A stretch of DNA of 64,000 nt, from positions 992,001 to 1,056,000 of the forward strand of contig NZ_LPVZ01000020.1 in assembly GCF_001613795.1 (NCBI RefSeq). Reading direction: 5' to 3'. The translations under genes were made by a program, and so were the position numbers. Each line of letters begins with the position of its first letter. Position 1 is the stretch's first letter. Positions 1-8,231 of the stretch are shown piece after piece. The notes under the pieces were generated by a model. The model was not told the origin of the DNA. It saw nothing but the letters and a program-made list of their open reading frames with translations, and ran no database searches. This DNA comes from Thalassospira sp. MCCC 1A01148 (GTDB lineage: Bacteria; Pseudomonadota; Alphaproteobacteria; Rhodospirillales; Thalassospiraceae).

Positions 1-70
1 TGTCGCGCACGGTATTACAGCCGCCCCGGCATCACACGCACTGGTGCGCTATCTGGCGCGAAAATCCTAG
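1..70 (+). CDS. C-terminal tail of a probable cation/proton antiporter (partial)
   Basis: Only the last 23 codons lie in the window, in the frame starting at base 2 and ending at TAG 68-70. The peptide begins VAHGITAAPASHALVRYL. The HGITA-x-P signature is typical of the end of the membrane domain of NhaP/CPA1-type Na+/H+ or K+/H+ exchangers. The assignment rests on that short motif alone. The gene converges on the LysE-type gene that follows. Confidence 0.5.
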   Translation, partial: VAHGITAAPASHALVRYLARKS

Positions 71-127
71 TCGGGCAAGCCCCTTTGGGAGCGGCGGGCA
101 GACATAAAAAGTCCCTGCCCGGTCAGC

Positions 128-787
128 TTATTGCTGGGTGATGGCAAGGCGGATGCCAAGCGCGATGAACATGGTGCCAAGGGCACGATGCAACCACGCG
201 CCAAGCCTGCGGCTGCCCTTGATCCGCCCGGCAGCGGATGCCACAGCCATGACCAGCATGCCTTCAACGACAAGTGCGATCAACAGCACCACCAGCCCCA
301 GAACAAGAAACTGGGTCGCCCCATTGCCCATGGCCGGATCGACAAATTGCGGCAGAAAGGCCATGAAGAAAATCGCGACCTTTGGATTGAGCACATCAAT
401 CATTACCCCCTGACGCCAGGCGGCAAATGCTGTCATCGGTTTTGTTGAAACGGGTGCTGCCGGTTCATCGGAGCCGGCATCGTTGGCGGATTTGGCAAAA
501 CTGCTGCGCAGCGCCCCGAGACCAAGCCAGACCAGATAAGCCACCCCGATCCATTTGACGATGGCAAAGGCAAGGGCGGAAGTCGCAAGGATTGCGGACA
601 AACCAAGGGTCGCCGCCAGCACATGCACAAACGCCCCGGACACCACACCAAAGGATGAAAACAAGCCGATCTTGCGCCCGTAAACGGCCGTCTGCCCGAC
701 AATATAGGCCATATCCGGCCCGGGCGAGATATTGAGCAACAGTGCGGCGATCAGAAACGGCGTATAGGCAACGAACAGCTCGATCAT
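128..787 (-). CDS. LysE/RhtB family exporter
   Basis: This 219-residue hydrophobic protein has about six predicted membrane segments. It carries the N-terminal LysE signature (LLLNISPGPDMAYIVGQ) and a mid-protein NPK motif (LNPKVAIFFMAFLPQFVDP). The family exports amino acids or related small molecules across the inner membrane by proton exchange; the substrate cannot be read from sequence. The ATG overlaps the stop of the upstream DinB gene by four bases (ATGA), so the two are translationally coupled. A second LysE-family gene lies at 14635-15342. Confidence 0.9.
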   Translation of the reverse strand: MIELFVAYTPFLIAALLLNISPGPDMAYIVGQTAVYGRKIGLFSSFGVVSGAFVHVLAATLGLSAILATSALAFAIVKWIGVAYLVWLGLGALRSSFAKSANDAGSDEPAAPVSTKPMTAFAAWRQGVMIDVLNPKVAIFFMAFLPQFVDPAMGNGATQFLVLGLVVLLIALVVEGMLVMAVASAAGRIKGSRRLGAWLHRALGTMFIALGIRLAITQQ

Positions 788-1284
788 GCCAGCAGTTCCC
801 GACCGAAATAGATCAGGTCAATCTCAAGCGGACCTGAGCCGGCCTCAATCAGCATATTGGACAGTTGCCCGCGATGATGGGTCTGATGGTTGAACATATG
901 CCCCAAAATCAGATCGCGCGGCATGGTATAGGCCCCGGCGGTAACGGACTGATAGCTTAGATCGGATGTGACTTCGGCGTCGGTCAGGTTTCTGGTGAAT
1001 TCAAGGATCGCCTGATCTTCGGCTTCGCGCGCGGTACGCAGTTCATCGAAGTCTTCGTAAAGCACAGTATCAAGCGCCATGGTCACCGGACTACCCAGCA
1101 AGCGCCCCATCCAAAGCCGGTCGGCAACGACAAGATGGTTGAGTGTGCGCATGATTGACGGGAAGAAGGCGCGGCGGGGCGCGTCCAGTTCGGCCTTTGA
1201 CAATTTTGCGCAGGCATCATAGGCATGGGTATTGGCCCAGATATTATATTGCGCCATGCGTTCGAAATAGGCCGCACCGTTCAT
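784..1284 (-). CDS. DinB family protein
   Basis: The 166-residue protein has the DinB/YfiT four-helix-bundle pattern: an N-terminal N-x-W-A-N segment, a first His in LNHLVVADRLW (near residue 50), and a late H-x3-H pair in HMFNHQTHHRGQ (near residues 130-137). In this family these His residues usually bind a divalent metal. Members are often thiol-dependent transferases or damage-inducible proteins, but the substrate here is unknown. It is the middle gene of a probable minus-strand unit: EamA (1330-2283), this gene, then LysE (128-787). Confidence 0.88.
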   Translation of the reverse strand: MNGAAYFERMAQYNIWANTHAYDACAKLSKAELDAPRRAFFPSIMRTLNHLVVADRLWMGRLLGSPVTMALDTVLYEDFDELRTAREAEDQAILEFTRNLTDAEVTSDLSYQSVTAGAYTMPRDLILGHMFNHQTHHRGQLSNMLIEAGSGPLEIDLIYFGRELLA

Positions 1285-1329
1285 CTTCTTACTCCGTCTT
1301 TAGATCTGCCTTTGGGGTCGCGGTCGCGA

Positions 1330-2283
1330 TCAGGACTTCGCCGCCGGATTTGGCGTGCAGGTGGTCGAAACTGGCACCGCCGCCGGTGCGACCTGTTCAA
1401 GCACCTGACTTGCCGGTTTGGGCACACGTTTGGTCAGAATAACCACGTTGCCCACCAAAGTCAGTGCAACACCCCAGATAATATTGCCTGTCCAGTGGAA
1501 ATCCTCAAACCAGGTCGACAGCAACAGCGCGACAATCGGAAACATCACCGAACTATATGCCGCACGATCCGGCCCGATCTTGCCCAGAAGCGTCAGATAG
1601 AAGCCAAAGCCCAGAACCGACCCGAACAATGCGAGATAGACCAGTGCTGCCATGAAGCTGGCACTCGGATCAAAGGAAACCGGAATCCCGGCAAGGGCGA
1701 TATAGCCAAACAGCAAGACCGTGCCATAAAGCATGCCAAAGGCATTGGCCTGCATGACCGGCACGCCGCGCGCATGGTTGCGGGCTGATGCCATATTGCC
1801 AAGCGATGCGATGTAACTGCCCGCAAGGGATACCAGAAGCCCGATGCTGCCACCTGTGGTGAGATCAAATGCGGCCAGATCGTTGGCAAACACCATGGCA
1901 ATGCCGGTAAGGCCAATCCCGGCCCCGATCAAAGTGCGGGTTTCGGGGCGGCGGCGGAAAAAGATCACGCCATTAATCATGTTCATGATGACGATGGTCG
2001 AAAATACCACCGCCAGAAGCCCAGATGTCAGATGCACACTGGCGAGATAGATCAGCACATAGTTCAGCGAAAACAGACAAACACCCAGAGCCGCCATGAA
2101 GAAATGATCGCGAAGCGTAAAGCGCATCGGCAAACGGCGGAAGCCACACCAGGCCATCATGATCAGCGTTGCCAGCGCAAACCGATAGGCAACCGCAACT
2201 TCGGGCGCGACCGAAAGCTGATACTGAATGGCGATCCAGGTCGATCCCCAGATCAAGACAACCGCTGCATAAAGACCCAACAT
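1330..2283 (-). CDS. EamA/DMT superfamily transporter
   Basis: A 317-residue protein with ten predicted membrane helices arranged as two EamA repeats. The first begins LYAAVVLIWGSTWIAIQY and the second follows near residue 150. EamA proteins export amino acids or metabolites; the substrate is unknown. The reading frame is open to 2373, but the extra 30 residues look non-native, and the ATG at 2283 places the protein directly at the first EamA helix. The Pro/Ala-rich C-terminal tail is cytoplasmic-looking. It precedes DinB by 45 bases on the same strand. Confidence 0.88.
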   Translation of the reverse strand: MLGLYAAVVLIWGSTWIAIQYQLSVAPEVAVAYRFALATLIMMAWCGFRRLPMRFTLRDHFFMAALGVCLFSLNYVLIYLASVHLTSGLLAVVFSTIVIMNMINGVIFFRRRPETRTLIGAGIGLTGIAMVFANDLAAFDLTTGGSIGLLVSLAGSYIASLGNMASARNHARGVPVMQANAFGMLYGTVLLFGYIALAGIPVSFDPSASFMAALVYLALFGSVLGFGFYLTLLGKIGPDRAAYSSVMFPIVALLLSTWFEDFHWTGNIIWGVALTLVGNVVILTKRVPKPASQVLEQVAPAAVPVSTTCTPNPAAKS

Positions 2284-2428
2284 GGCCCAAGGACTCCAAA
2301 ATATTTGAAGCCACAATTTAAGGCAGTTCAGAATCGACACCAAACCAGCTTTTTTGATCCGGGCATTAGCCAAACTAATCCAAAACCCTGAAATCTAATG
2401 CATTACCGATCAGGTTTTTTGGGTGGAT

Positions 2429-4441
2429 CTATTTCGACGGGCTTTTGCCATTGCCTTTCGGTTTGGTGGGTTCAGCACCTTCTTTCGGTGTTTCACCAAC
2501 CGTGTCGTTGGCCACATCGTCGATCATATCGTCAGATGCGTCAGACATGTCGGGTGCCTCAGGCAGATCAGTCTCGTCTGTGGCAGCTTCGGCAGTCTTG
2601 GCCGTCGATGATGTCTGATCGCGAAGTGCAGCGTTCTTTTCGGCCCGCCTGCGTTTCTGCCAGTCTTTCCAGATTGCCAGCAACTCGCTGCGTGACTGGA
2701 AGATCGGGATGCGACGTTTGGGTTTGGTTTTTTGTTGTTCGACTGCAAGGCCGACTTCGATCACGCCATGTTCGTCATCTGTGCGACGCACGATCAGCTC
2801 CACCGTGCCATAAGACAGGCGATCGCCGAGTTCGAGGTCGCCGGCAAGTTCACGTTCCATGATCTCGGCCACGGTTAGCTCGGCGTCATTGTCGGCAAGG
2901 GCGAAGCCGTAAAGGCGCGCGATATCGGCAATGCGGGTATCGGCCGGGAAGCTGAAATCACCAAACAGTTCGACGTCATTGGCCCCCTCTGCCGGACCGG
3001 CGAAGAGCTGATCAAGCAGTTCGACATGGCGCGGCGGGGTGATGATATAGACCTGATCACCGGCCTGAATGGGCCCGGCAGAATGCGGACGCAGCGACGC
3101 GCCATCGCGCAGGATCAGGCTGGGCCGTGCCCAACGCGGAATGCGCTGGCCGGTGGCAACCGCACTGGCGTCGTGCACGCGATAGACAACAATTTCCTGA
3201 TTGGCATTACCGGGCAATTCCAGATCAATACGATCCACCGGACCATGGCGCGGCGGCACGATAATGCCCAACCAGTTGGCGACCTTGCGGATCGTCCAGC
3301 CCTGCAACAGAAGCGAGGTGATGACGACGATAAAGGCGGTGTTAAACAGTAACTGTCCTTCGGGCACACCTTCGACCATCGGCACAATGGCAAGCAGGAT
3401 CGACACCGCCCCGCGCAAGCCAACCCATGAAATAAAGGCCGTGTCATTGCGCGAGAAGTTAAAGAACATCAGGCAAAGCCAGACCGCAACCGGGCGGGCG
3501 ATAAACACCAGAACAAGTGCCAGGATCACGCCCGGAACAATCACTTCACCAAATTCAGATGGCGTTGCCAGAAGACCCAGCGTGACAAACATCGCGATCT
3601 GGGCCAGCCACGTCGTGACATGCTGAAAACGCCGGACACCGACGCTCATTTGCATTTTGCTGTTCCCGGCATAAAGGCCCGCAACATAGACCGCCAAAAA
3701 GCCACTGCCGCCCAGAATACTGGTCGCGCCAAACAAACTGAGGGCAAGCGCCATGGTGATGATCGGCACCAGACCGGGTTCAAGTTTGACCCGGTTGATC
3801 ATCCAGACCAGAGCATATCCACCGGCCAGACCAAAGATGCCGCCAAGACCAATCTGCAGAATGAAGCGCTGCAGGAGCTCAAGGGCGATGTTTTCGCCGC
3901 CGCCCAGAATGATCAGCTCGACCAGCGATATGGTCAGAAACACCGCCATCGGGTCGTTCGAACCCGATTCAACTTCCAGCGTGCTGCGCGTACGATCACG
4001 CAGATTGATGCCGCCAACGCGTAACAGGAAAAACACCGCCGCCGCATCGGTCGAGCTGACAATCGCACCAAACAAAAGCGCGACCAGCCATGGCACATCG
4101 AGCACCAGCCATGTGACCCCGCCAATGACACCCGTGGTAATCATCACGCCGATGGTCGCCAGAACCAGCGAGGGCCCGGCGGCAATTTTCAACGTTCGAA
4201 GCTGGGTTTCAAAGCCACTGTCAAACAGGATGAGGGCGAGTGCGATAGAGCCGATGAAATAGGCCAGCGGCGCATTGTCGAACATGATGCCGCCAATGCC
4301 ATCTTCGCCCGCGCCCAGCCCGACAAACAGAAACACCAGCAGCAAGGGTGCGCCGACCCGGAAGCTGACCAGACTGGTGAAAACGGCAACCACCACCAGA
4401 ATCGATGCAATCAGGATCACCAGATTCATCGATTCAATCAT
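2429..4441 (-). CDS. cvrA: K+/H+ antiporter, CvrA (NhaP2) type
   Basis: A 670-residue protein. Residues 1-400 form a CPA1 sodium/proton exchanger domain of about 12 helices. Two acidic stretches expected in the ion pathway are visible (LFDSGFETQL; GSNDPMAVFL). Next comes an RCK_C/TrkA-C-like segment (about 410-490; GDQVYIITPPRHVELL), then a CorC/HlyC-type domain (about 490-575), then an acidic, Thr/Glu-rich tail. This domain order matches E. coli CvrA, which trades cytoplasmic K+ for protons in volume and pH control; ligand control through RCK_C is inferred. A possible ribosome site (AGGAG) lies about 12 bases before the ATG. The tail beyond residue 600 is longer and more charged than usual. 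Confidence 0.9.
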   Translation of the reverse strand: MIESMNLVILIASILVVVAVFTSLVSFRVGAPLLLVFLFVGLGAGEDGIGGIMFDNAPLAYFIGSIALALILFDSGFETQLRTLKIAAGPSLVLATIGVMITTGVIGGVTWLVLDVPWLVALLFGAIVSSTDAAAVFFLLRVGGINLRDRTRSTLEVESGSNDPMAVFLTISLVELIILGGGENIALELLQRFILQIGLGGIFGLAGGYALVWMINRVKLEPGLVPIITMALALSLFGATSILGGSGFLAVYVAGLYAGNSKMQMSVGVRRFQHVTTWLAQIAMFVTLGLLATPSEFGEVIVPGVILALVLVFIARPVAVWLCLMFFNFSRNDTAFISWVGLRGAVSILLAIVPMVEGVPEGQLLFNTAFIVVITSLLLQGWTIRKVANWLGIIVPPRHGPVDRIDLELPGNANQEIVVYRVHDASAVATGQRIPRWARPSLILRDGASLRPHSAGPIQAGDQVYIITPPRHVELLDQLFAGPAEGANDVELFGDFSFPADTRIADIARLYGFALADNDAELTVAEIMERELAGDLELGDRLSYGTVELIVRRTDDEHGVIEVGLAVEQQKTKPKRRIPIFQSRSELLAIWKDWQKRRRAEKNAALRDQTSSTAKTAEAATDETDLPEAPDMSDASDDMIDDVANDTVGETPKEGAEPTKPKGNGKSPSK

Positions 4442-4586
4442 TTCGGGGGCTCCTGTGTCGGGACATCACAATGGGTGTGGCGGATTACTCGCGCATTACT
4501 ATCACATCAGATACTTAGGAAATGATGACCGATAATGCCATCGCACCAGAGATATCGATAAAAATTATCCGGAAACTGCAAATCAA

Positions 4587-5048
4587 TCAGTCGTTCTCGG
4601 ATTCAGCCGGAACAAACAGTGTTTCTTTCGATGTCGACAAGGCAATTTCCGGAAGAACTTCGACCACGCCGGGCATTTCCTTGATCGTGTCGGAAATAAA
4701 TGATTCCAGATGCGCGGTATCACGCAGACGCAGTTTGATCAGAAAGTCAAAGCGCCCTGTCATGTGATGACATTCAAGCACCTCGTCGGCCTTGATCAGG
4801 GATTTTACCAGCTTCTTGTTGCCCTTGGCCGGATCAGTGCGCAGCCAGACCAGTGCGGTCAGGGCCCGGCCAATGGCCTGCGGATCAACTGAAATACGAT
4901 AGGCTTGAATGACCCCCTGTTCGCGCATCTTGCGTACGCGATCATTCACTGCAGAAACCGATAGCCCGACCTTGGTCCCCAAAACCGAATAGGACAGCGA
5001 CGCGTCTTCCTGCAGGATGTCGATCAATTTGCGATCAATTGCATCCAT
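4587..5048 (-). CDS. Lrp/AsnC family transcriptional regulator
   Basis: The 153-residue protein has an N-terminal helix-turn-helix (residues 1-60; LSYSVLGTKVGLSVSAVNDR) followed by a RAM ligand-binding domain (residues 65-145; VLECHHMTGRFDFLIKLRL). Lrp/AsnC proteins sense amino acids and control nearby transport or catabolic genes. A strong ribosome site (GGGGGAAG) precedes the ATG. It diverges from three consecutive EamA exporters starting at 5211, so their control is the simplest inference. The shared intergenic region holds a 13-base palindrome at 5106. Confidence 0.92.
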   Translation of the reverse strand: MDAIDRKLIDILQEDASLSYSVLGTKVGLSVSAVNDRVRKMREQGVIQAYRISVDPQAIGRALTALVWLRTDPAKGNKKLVKSLIKADEVLECHHMTGRFDFLIKLRLRDTAHLESFISDTIKEMPGVVEVLPEIALSTSKETLFVPAESEND

Positions 5049-5105
5049 TAATCTTCCCCCTGAATGGATTTGATGGCGTTGATCTTACACGAAAAATCGG
5101 CAGGC

Positions 5106-5118
5106 GCGAACTGTTCGC
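5106..5118. promoter_or_regulatory. GC-rich palindrome between the Lrp gene and the EamA cluster
   Basis: GCGAACTGTTCGC is a perfect inverted repeat (6-base arms around a single T). It sits in the 162-base divergent intergenic region. It does not resemble the AT-rich Lrp consensus, so binding by the neighbouring Lrp protein is only a possibility. Confidence 0.3.
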
Positions 5119-5210
5119 CACAACTTAAGGGTTATTCCTGCGGGCGGCTGGACCATTTTTATGCGGTTGGACTGGATTTTTTCCAGATAGCTGCGTAATG
5201 CTAGAAGATA

Positions 5211-6197
5211 ATGAACGCGCCCCAACCCAATTCTGACAATGCAGCCCTGATGGGCGCCCTTCTGATGATCAGTGCTGCAATGTGTTTTGCGGTAATGGCC
5301 GTCTTTATCCGCTATGTCACAGCCGACCTTCACCCGTTCGAGGCATCGTTTTTCCGCAACCTGTTTGGATTGCTGCCGATGGTGCCATGGATGGTGCGCC
5401 ATGGGCGGAGCGGATTGAAGACCGAGCGGTTCAAGCTGCATTTTCTGCGCGGTGTGCTTGGCTTTGGGGCGATGTCGTGCATTTTTACTGCCCTGTCCTT
5501 GTCCCCGGCTGCCCAAGTCATCGCGATCAATTTTACCCTGCCGATCCTGACCACGGTTCTTGCCGCCATTGTGGTCCGCGAAACCGTTCGCGCGCGCCGC
5601 TGGAGCGCGATTGCCATTGGCTTTGTCGGGGCAATGATTGTGATCCGTCCGTTTGGCCAAAGCTTTGAGACCGGCGCGATCCTGGCCCTTGGTGCGACCG
5701 TGTTCATGGCCTGTGCGATGACCACGGTCAAAATGCTGTCGCGCACCGAAAGTGCCAATGCCATCGTGACGTGGATGGGGCTGATCATGACACCACTGTC
5801 GCTGATCCCGGCCCTGATTTACTGGCAGGGGCCAAGCGTTTGGCAGTTATTTATCCTGCTGGTGATTGCGGTAACCGGTACCGCCGGTCAGCAATTGCTG
5901 GTGCGGGCATACCGCACTGCGGACCAGTCCTATGTCATGATCTTTGATTTCCTGCGCCTGCCCTTTGTTGCGATCCTTGCCTATATCATGTTTGGCGAAG
6001 TGGTTGATTTCTGGACGTGGGCCGGGGCGGCCCTGATTATCGGATCAGCGCTTTATATCGCGCGGCGCGAGGCGGTTCTGGCGAAAAAGGCCAGAACACA
6101 GACTCGCCTGCCGACCACCGCCCCCGCCGACCCACAAGCCATCCCCGCAACCAAGATCGACCGTGCCGACCGACCGAAAGACGATCCTGATGCGTAG
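5211..6197 (+). CDS. EamA/DMT superfamily transporter, first of three tandem copies
   Basis: A 328-residue protein with ten predicted helices in two EamA repeats. It has the family start (AAMCFAVMAVFIRYVT, then LHPFEASFFRNLFGLL) and a mid-protein RTESANAIVTWM stretch. The C-terminus (after residue 285) is a Pro/Thr/Asp-rich cytoplasmic tail. The sequence clearly resembles the next two genes, pointing to tandem duplication. Its stop (TAG 6195-6197) overlaps the start of the next gene (ATG 6190), so the cluster is translationally coupled. The ribosome site is weak (AGAAG). Confidence 0.9.
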   Translation: MNAPQPNSDNAALMGALLMISAAMCFAVMAVFIRYVTADLHPFEASFFRNLFGLLPMVPWMVRHGRSGLKTERFKLHFLRGVLGFGAMSCIFTALSLSPAAQVIAINFTLPILTTVLAAIVVRETVRARRWSAIAIGFVGAMIVIRPFGQSFETGAILALGATVFMACAMTTVKMLSRTESANAIVTWMGLIMTPLSLIPALIYWQGPSVWQLFILLVIAVTGTAGQQLLVRAYRTADQSYVMIFDFLRLPFVAILAYIMFGEVVDFWTWAGAALIIGSALYIARREAVLAKKARTQTRLPTTAPADPQAIPATKIDRADRPKDDPDA

Positions 6198-7140
6198 CTG
6201 GTTCAACGCGTTGCCACCGTATCTGCAAGCCACGGCATTTGGCCTGATGGCATCAATCAGTGCTGCGGTATTTTCGGTATTTGTCCGGCTTGCGACCGAG
6301 CATATCCACCCGCTTCAGGCCGTGTTTTTTCGCAATTTCTTCGGGCTGTTGTTCATCGCGCCGCTTGCACTTCGCGCGGGTCTGACGCCGCTTAAAACCA
6401 AGCGATTCCCAATGTTTTGTTTACGCGCGGTTCTGTCGATGGGGGCGATGAGTTTCTGGTTTTCGGCCATTGCCTATATGCCACTGGCCGAGGCAACCGC
6501 GCTTAACTTTACCGTGCCACTGTTTGGCACCATTCTGGCCGCGATCTTTTTGGGTGAGACAATCCGAAAATACCGGATTGCCGCGCTTCTGGTCGGGTTC
6601 GGCGGGGTCTTGGTCATTATCCGGCCGGGTGATGAGGCTGTGCAATTGGCAAGCCTGTTGCCGATTGCGGCTGCGGTTTGCATGGCGAGTGCGGGTCTGA
6701 CGATCAAGTCGCTGTCACGGACTGAAAACCCGACCACCATCATTCTGTACATGATGGTGCTGACCACGCCGATGACCCTGATCCCGGCGCTTTTTGTCTG
6801 GCAGACGCCAAGCCTTGAGGCGATCTTGCTGATGGTGGCGGGCGCGTTCATGGCCAACCTGACGCAGATCGGCAATACCAATGCGTTTCGGGTCTATGAT
6901 TACGGCTTTGTCGTCGGGTTCAATTACCTGCGCCTGCCCTTTGTGTCGATCATCGCGCTGGTGATCTTTGGCGAAGTACCGGAAATCTGGCTTCTGCCCG
7001 GTGCGATTTTGATTGTCGGGTCCGCACTTTATATCGCCCGGCGCGAGGCGAAACTGAACCGTGAAGCCAACCGCCTCAAACGCGGCCTGTCGGCCACGGC
7101 AAGCGATCTTGATCTGCCGCCTTCCAACAGGAAGTCGTGA
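6190..7140 (+). CDS. EamA/DMT superfamily transporter, second tandem copy
   Basis: A 316-residue, ten-helix protein with two EamA repeats. Shared landmarks with its neighbours are EHIHPLQAVFFRNFFGLL, YMPLAEATALNFTVPLFGT and FNYLRLPFVSIIALVIFGE. The ATG at 6190 is chosen because it gives MRSWFNALPPYLQ, which parallels the MRTWFNTQ start of the third copy; the frame is open nine codons further upstream. It overlaps the end of the first copy by eight bases. The C-terminal basic tail (REAKLNREANRLKRG) is also shared with the third copy. Substrate unknown. Confidence 0.9.
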   Translation: MRSWFNALPPYLQATAFGLMASISAAVFSVFVRLATEHIHPLQAVFFRNFFGLLFIAPLALRAGLTPLKTKRFPMFCLRAVLSMGAMSFWFSAIAYMPLAEATALNFTVPLFGTILAAIFLGETIRKYRIAALLVGFGGVLVIIRPGDEAVQLASLLPIAAAVCMASAGLTIKSLSRTENPTTIILYMMVLTTPMTLIPALFVWQTPSLEAILLMVAGAFMANLTQIGNTNAFRVYDYGFVVGFNYLRLPFVSIIALVIFGEVPEIWLLPGAILIVGSALYIARREAKLNREANRLKRGLSATASDLDLPPSNRKS

Positions 7141-7144
7141 CAGC

Positions 7145-8041
7145 ATGCGGACATGGTTCAACACCCAATCCGATGTGATGCGGGCAAGCTTTTTCGCGCT
7201 GTTTGCAGCCATTCTGGCGGCGTGTTTTACCCTGACGATCCGCTATGCCACCGAGGAGTTGCATCCCTATCAGGCGGTGTTTTTACGCTTTGCCTTTGGC
7301 TTGATCCTGATTTTGCCGATGGTTATGAAGCGCGGGATTGGCAGCCTTGCCACCAAGCGCCTGCCGCTGTTTGGAGTGCGTGGCATCCTGTCGGCGGCAA
7401 AGATGTGTTTATGGTTCATGGCAGTTTTGTATTTGCCGCTGGCAGAGGCCACGACGCTGAATTTTACAGTGCCCTTGTTTGGCACCGTTCTGGCCGCACT
7501 GATCCTGCGCGAACAGGTGCGCATTCACCGCTGGCTTGCGATTGTCATCGGATTTATTGGTGTGGCGCTGATCATTCAGCCCGGGACAGATACCATGCGA
7601 GCGGCCAGCATTTTGCCGATTGCAGCGGCAATCTGCATGGCCAGTGCCGGGTTGATCACAAAGCGGTTGGTGGCAACCGAGTCCACCGCATCGCTCTTGT
7701 TTTATCTGATGATCATCACCACACCGGTTTCCCTGATCCCGGCATTGTTCGTCTGGCAGACGCCAAGCTGGTCTGCACTTGGCCTGATGGCGGTTGCCGC
7801 CCTGATGATGAATGTGATGCAGATTTGCAATGTCAGAGCCCTGCAACTGGCCGATTACAGTTTCTTTGTCGGGTTTTCCTATTTGCGTTTGCCGATCATT
7901 GCGGTGCTGGCGCTGATCCTGTTTGGCGAAGTGCCCGATATCTGGATATTGCCCGGCGGGGCGATGATTATCGGGGCTGCGATCTATGTCGCACTTCGGG
8001 AAGGAAAATTGAACAGCGAAGCCAGACGGATCGAACGGTAG
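7145..8041 (+). CDS. EamA/DMT superfamily transporter, third tandem copy
   Basis: A 298-residue, ten-helix protein with two EamA repeats. It is closest in sequence to the second copy: YLPLAEATTLNFTVPLFGT, FSYLRLPIIAVLALILFGE and a REGKLNSEARRIER end. The ATG lies four bases after the stop of copy two; the upstream extension (open to 7061) overlaps copy two and lacks family resemblance. The three genes form one operon that diverges from the Lrp-type regulator. Sequence composition changes sharply after its stop. Confidence 0.9.
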   Translation: MRTWFNTQSDVMRASFFALFAAILAACFTLTIRYATEELHPYQAVFLRFAFGLILILPMVMKRGIGSLATKRLPLFGVRGILSAAKMCLWFMAVLYLPLAEATTLNFTVPLFGTVLAALILREQVRIHRWLAIVIGFIGVALIIQPGTDTMRAASILPIAAAICMASAGLITKRLVATESTASLLFYLMIITTPVSLIPALFVWQTPSWSALGLMAVAALMMNVMQICNVRALQLADYSFFVGFSYLRLPIIAVLALILFGEVPDIWILPGGAMIIGAAIYVALREGKLNSEARRIER

Positions 8042-8106
8042 CACGCTTCATGGACAAGCAATTGCGAACCACGTACGCCAACTTCTAAAGAGACCAGCAA
8101 TTGGGA

Positions 8107-8121
8107 GTTTCAACCTGAAAC
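8107..8121. repeat. Short inverted repeat before the AT-rich gene
   Basis: GTTTCA-ACC-TGAAAC is a perfect six-base-arm dyad in the 190-base gap between the EamA operon and the AT-rich nuclease-like gene. It could be an operator or hairpin. It has no terminator-type T-run. Confidence 0.3.
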
Positions 8122-8231
8122 CCGTAAGAACGAACCTTCTACCAATCCAACACCTTGCCAAACCATGTGAACCTGCAACAAAAAAAGCTACTATTGCACC
8201 AATTATCCAACAACAGTTGCGGACCTAACTA

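Noticed and set aside
95-120. CGGGCAG/CTGCCCG dyad between the antiporter tail and LysE as a terminator
   Set aside because: Seven-base stem with a 13-base loop and no T-run on either strand.
2380-2423. CCTGA/TCAGG hairpin with flanking A and T runs after the antiporter gene
   Set aside because: Five-base stem, long loop and a mismatch; too weak to call a terminator.
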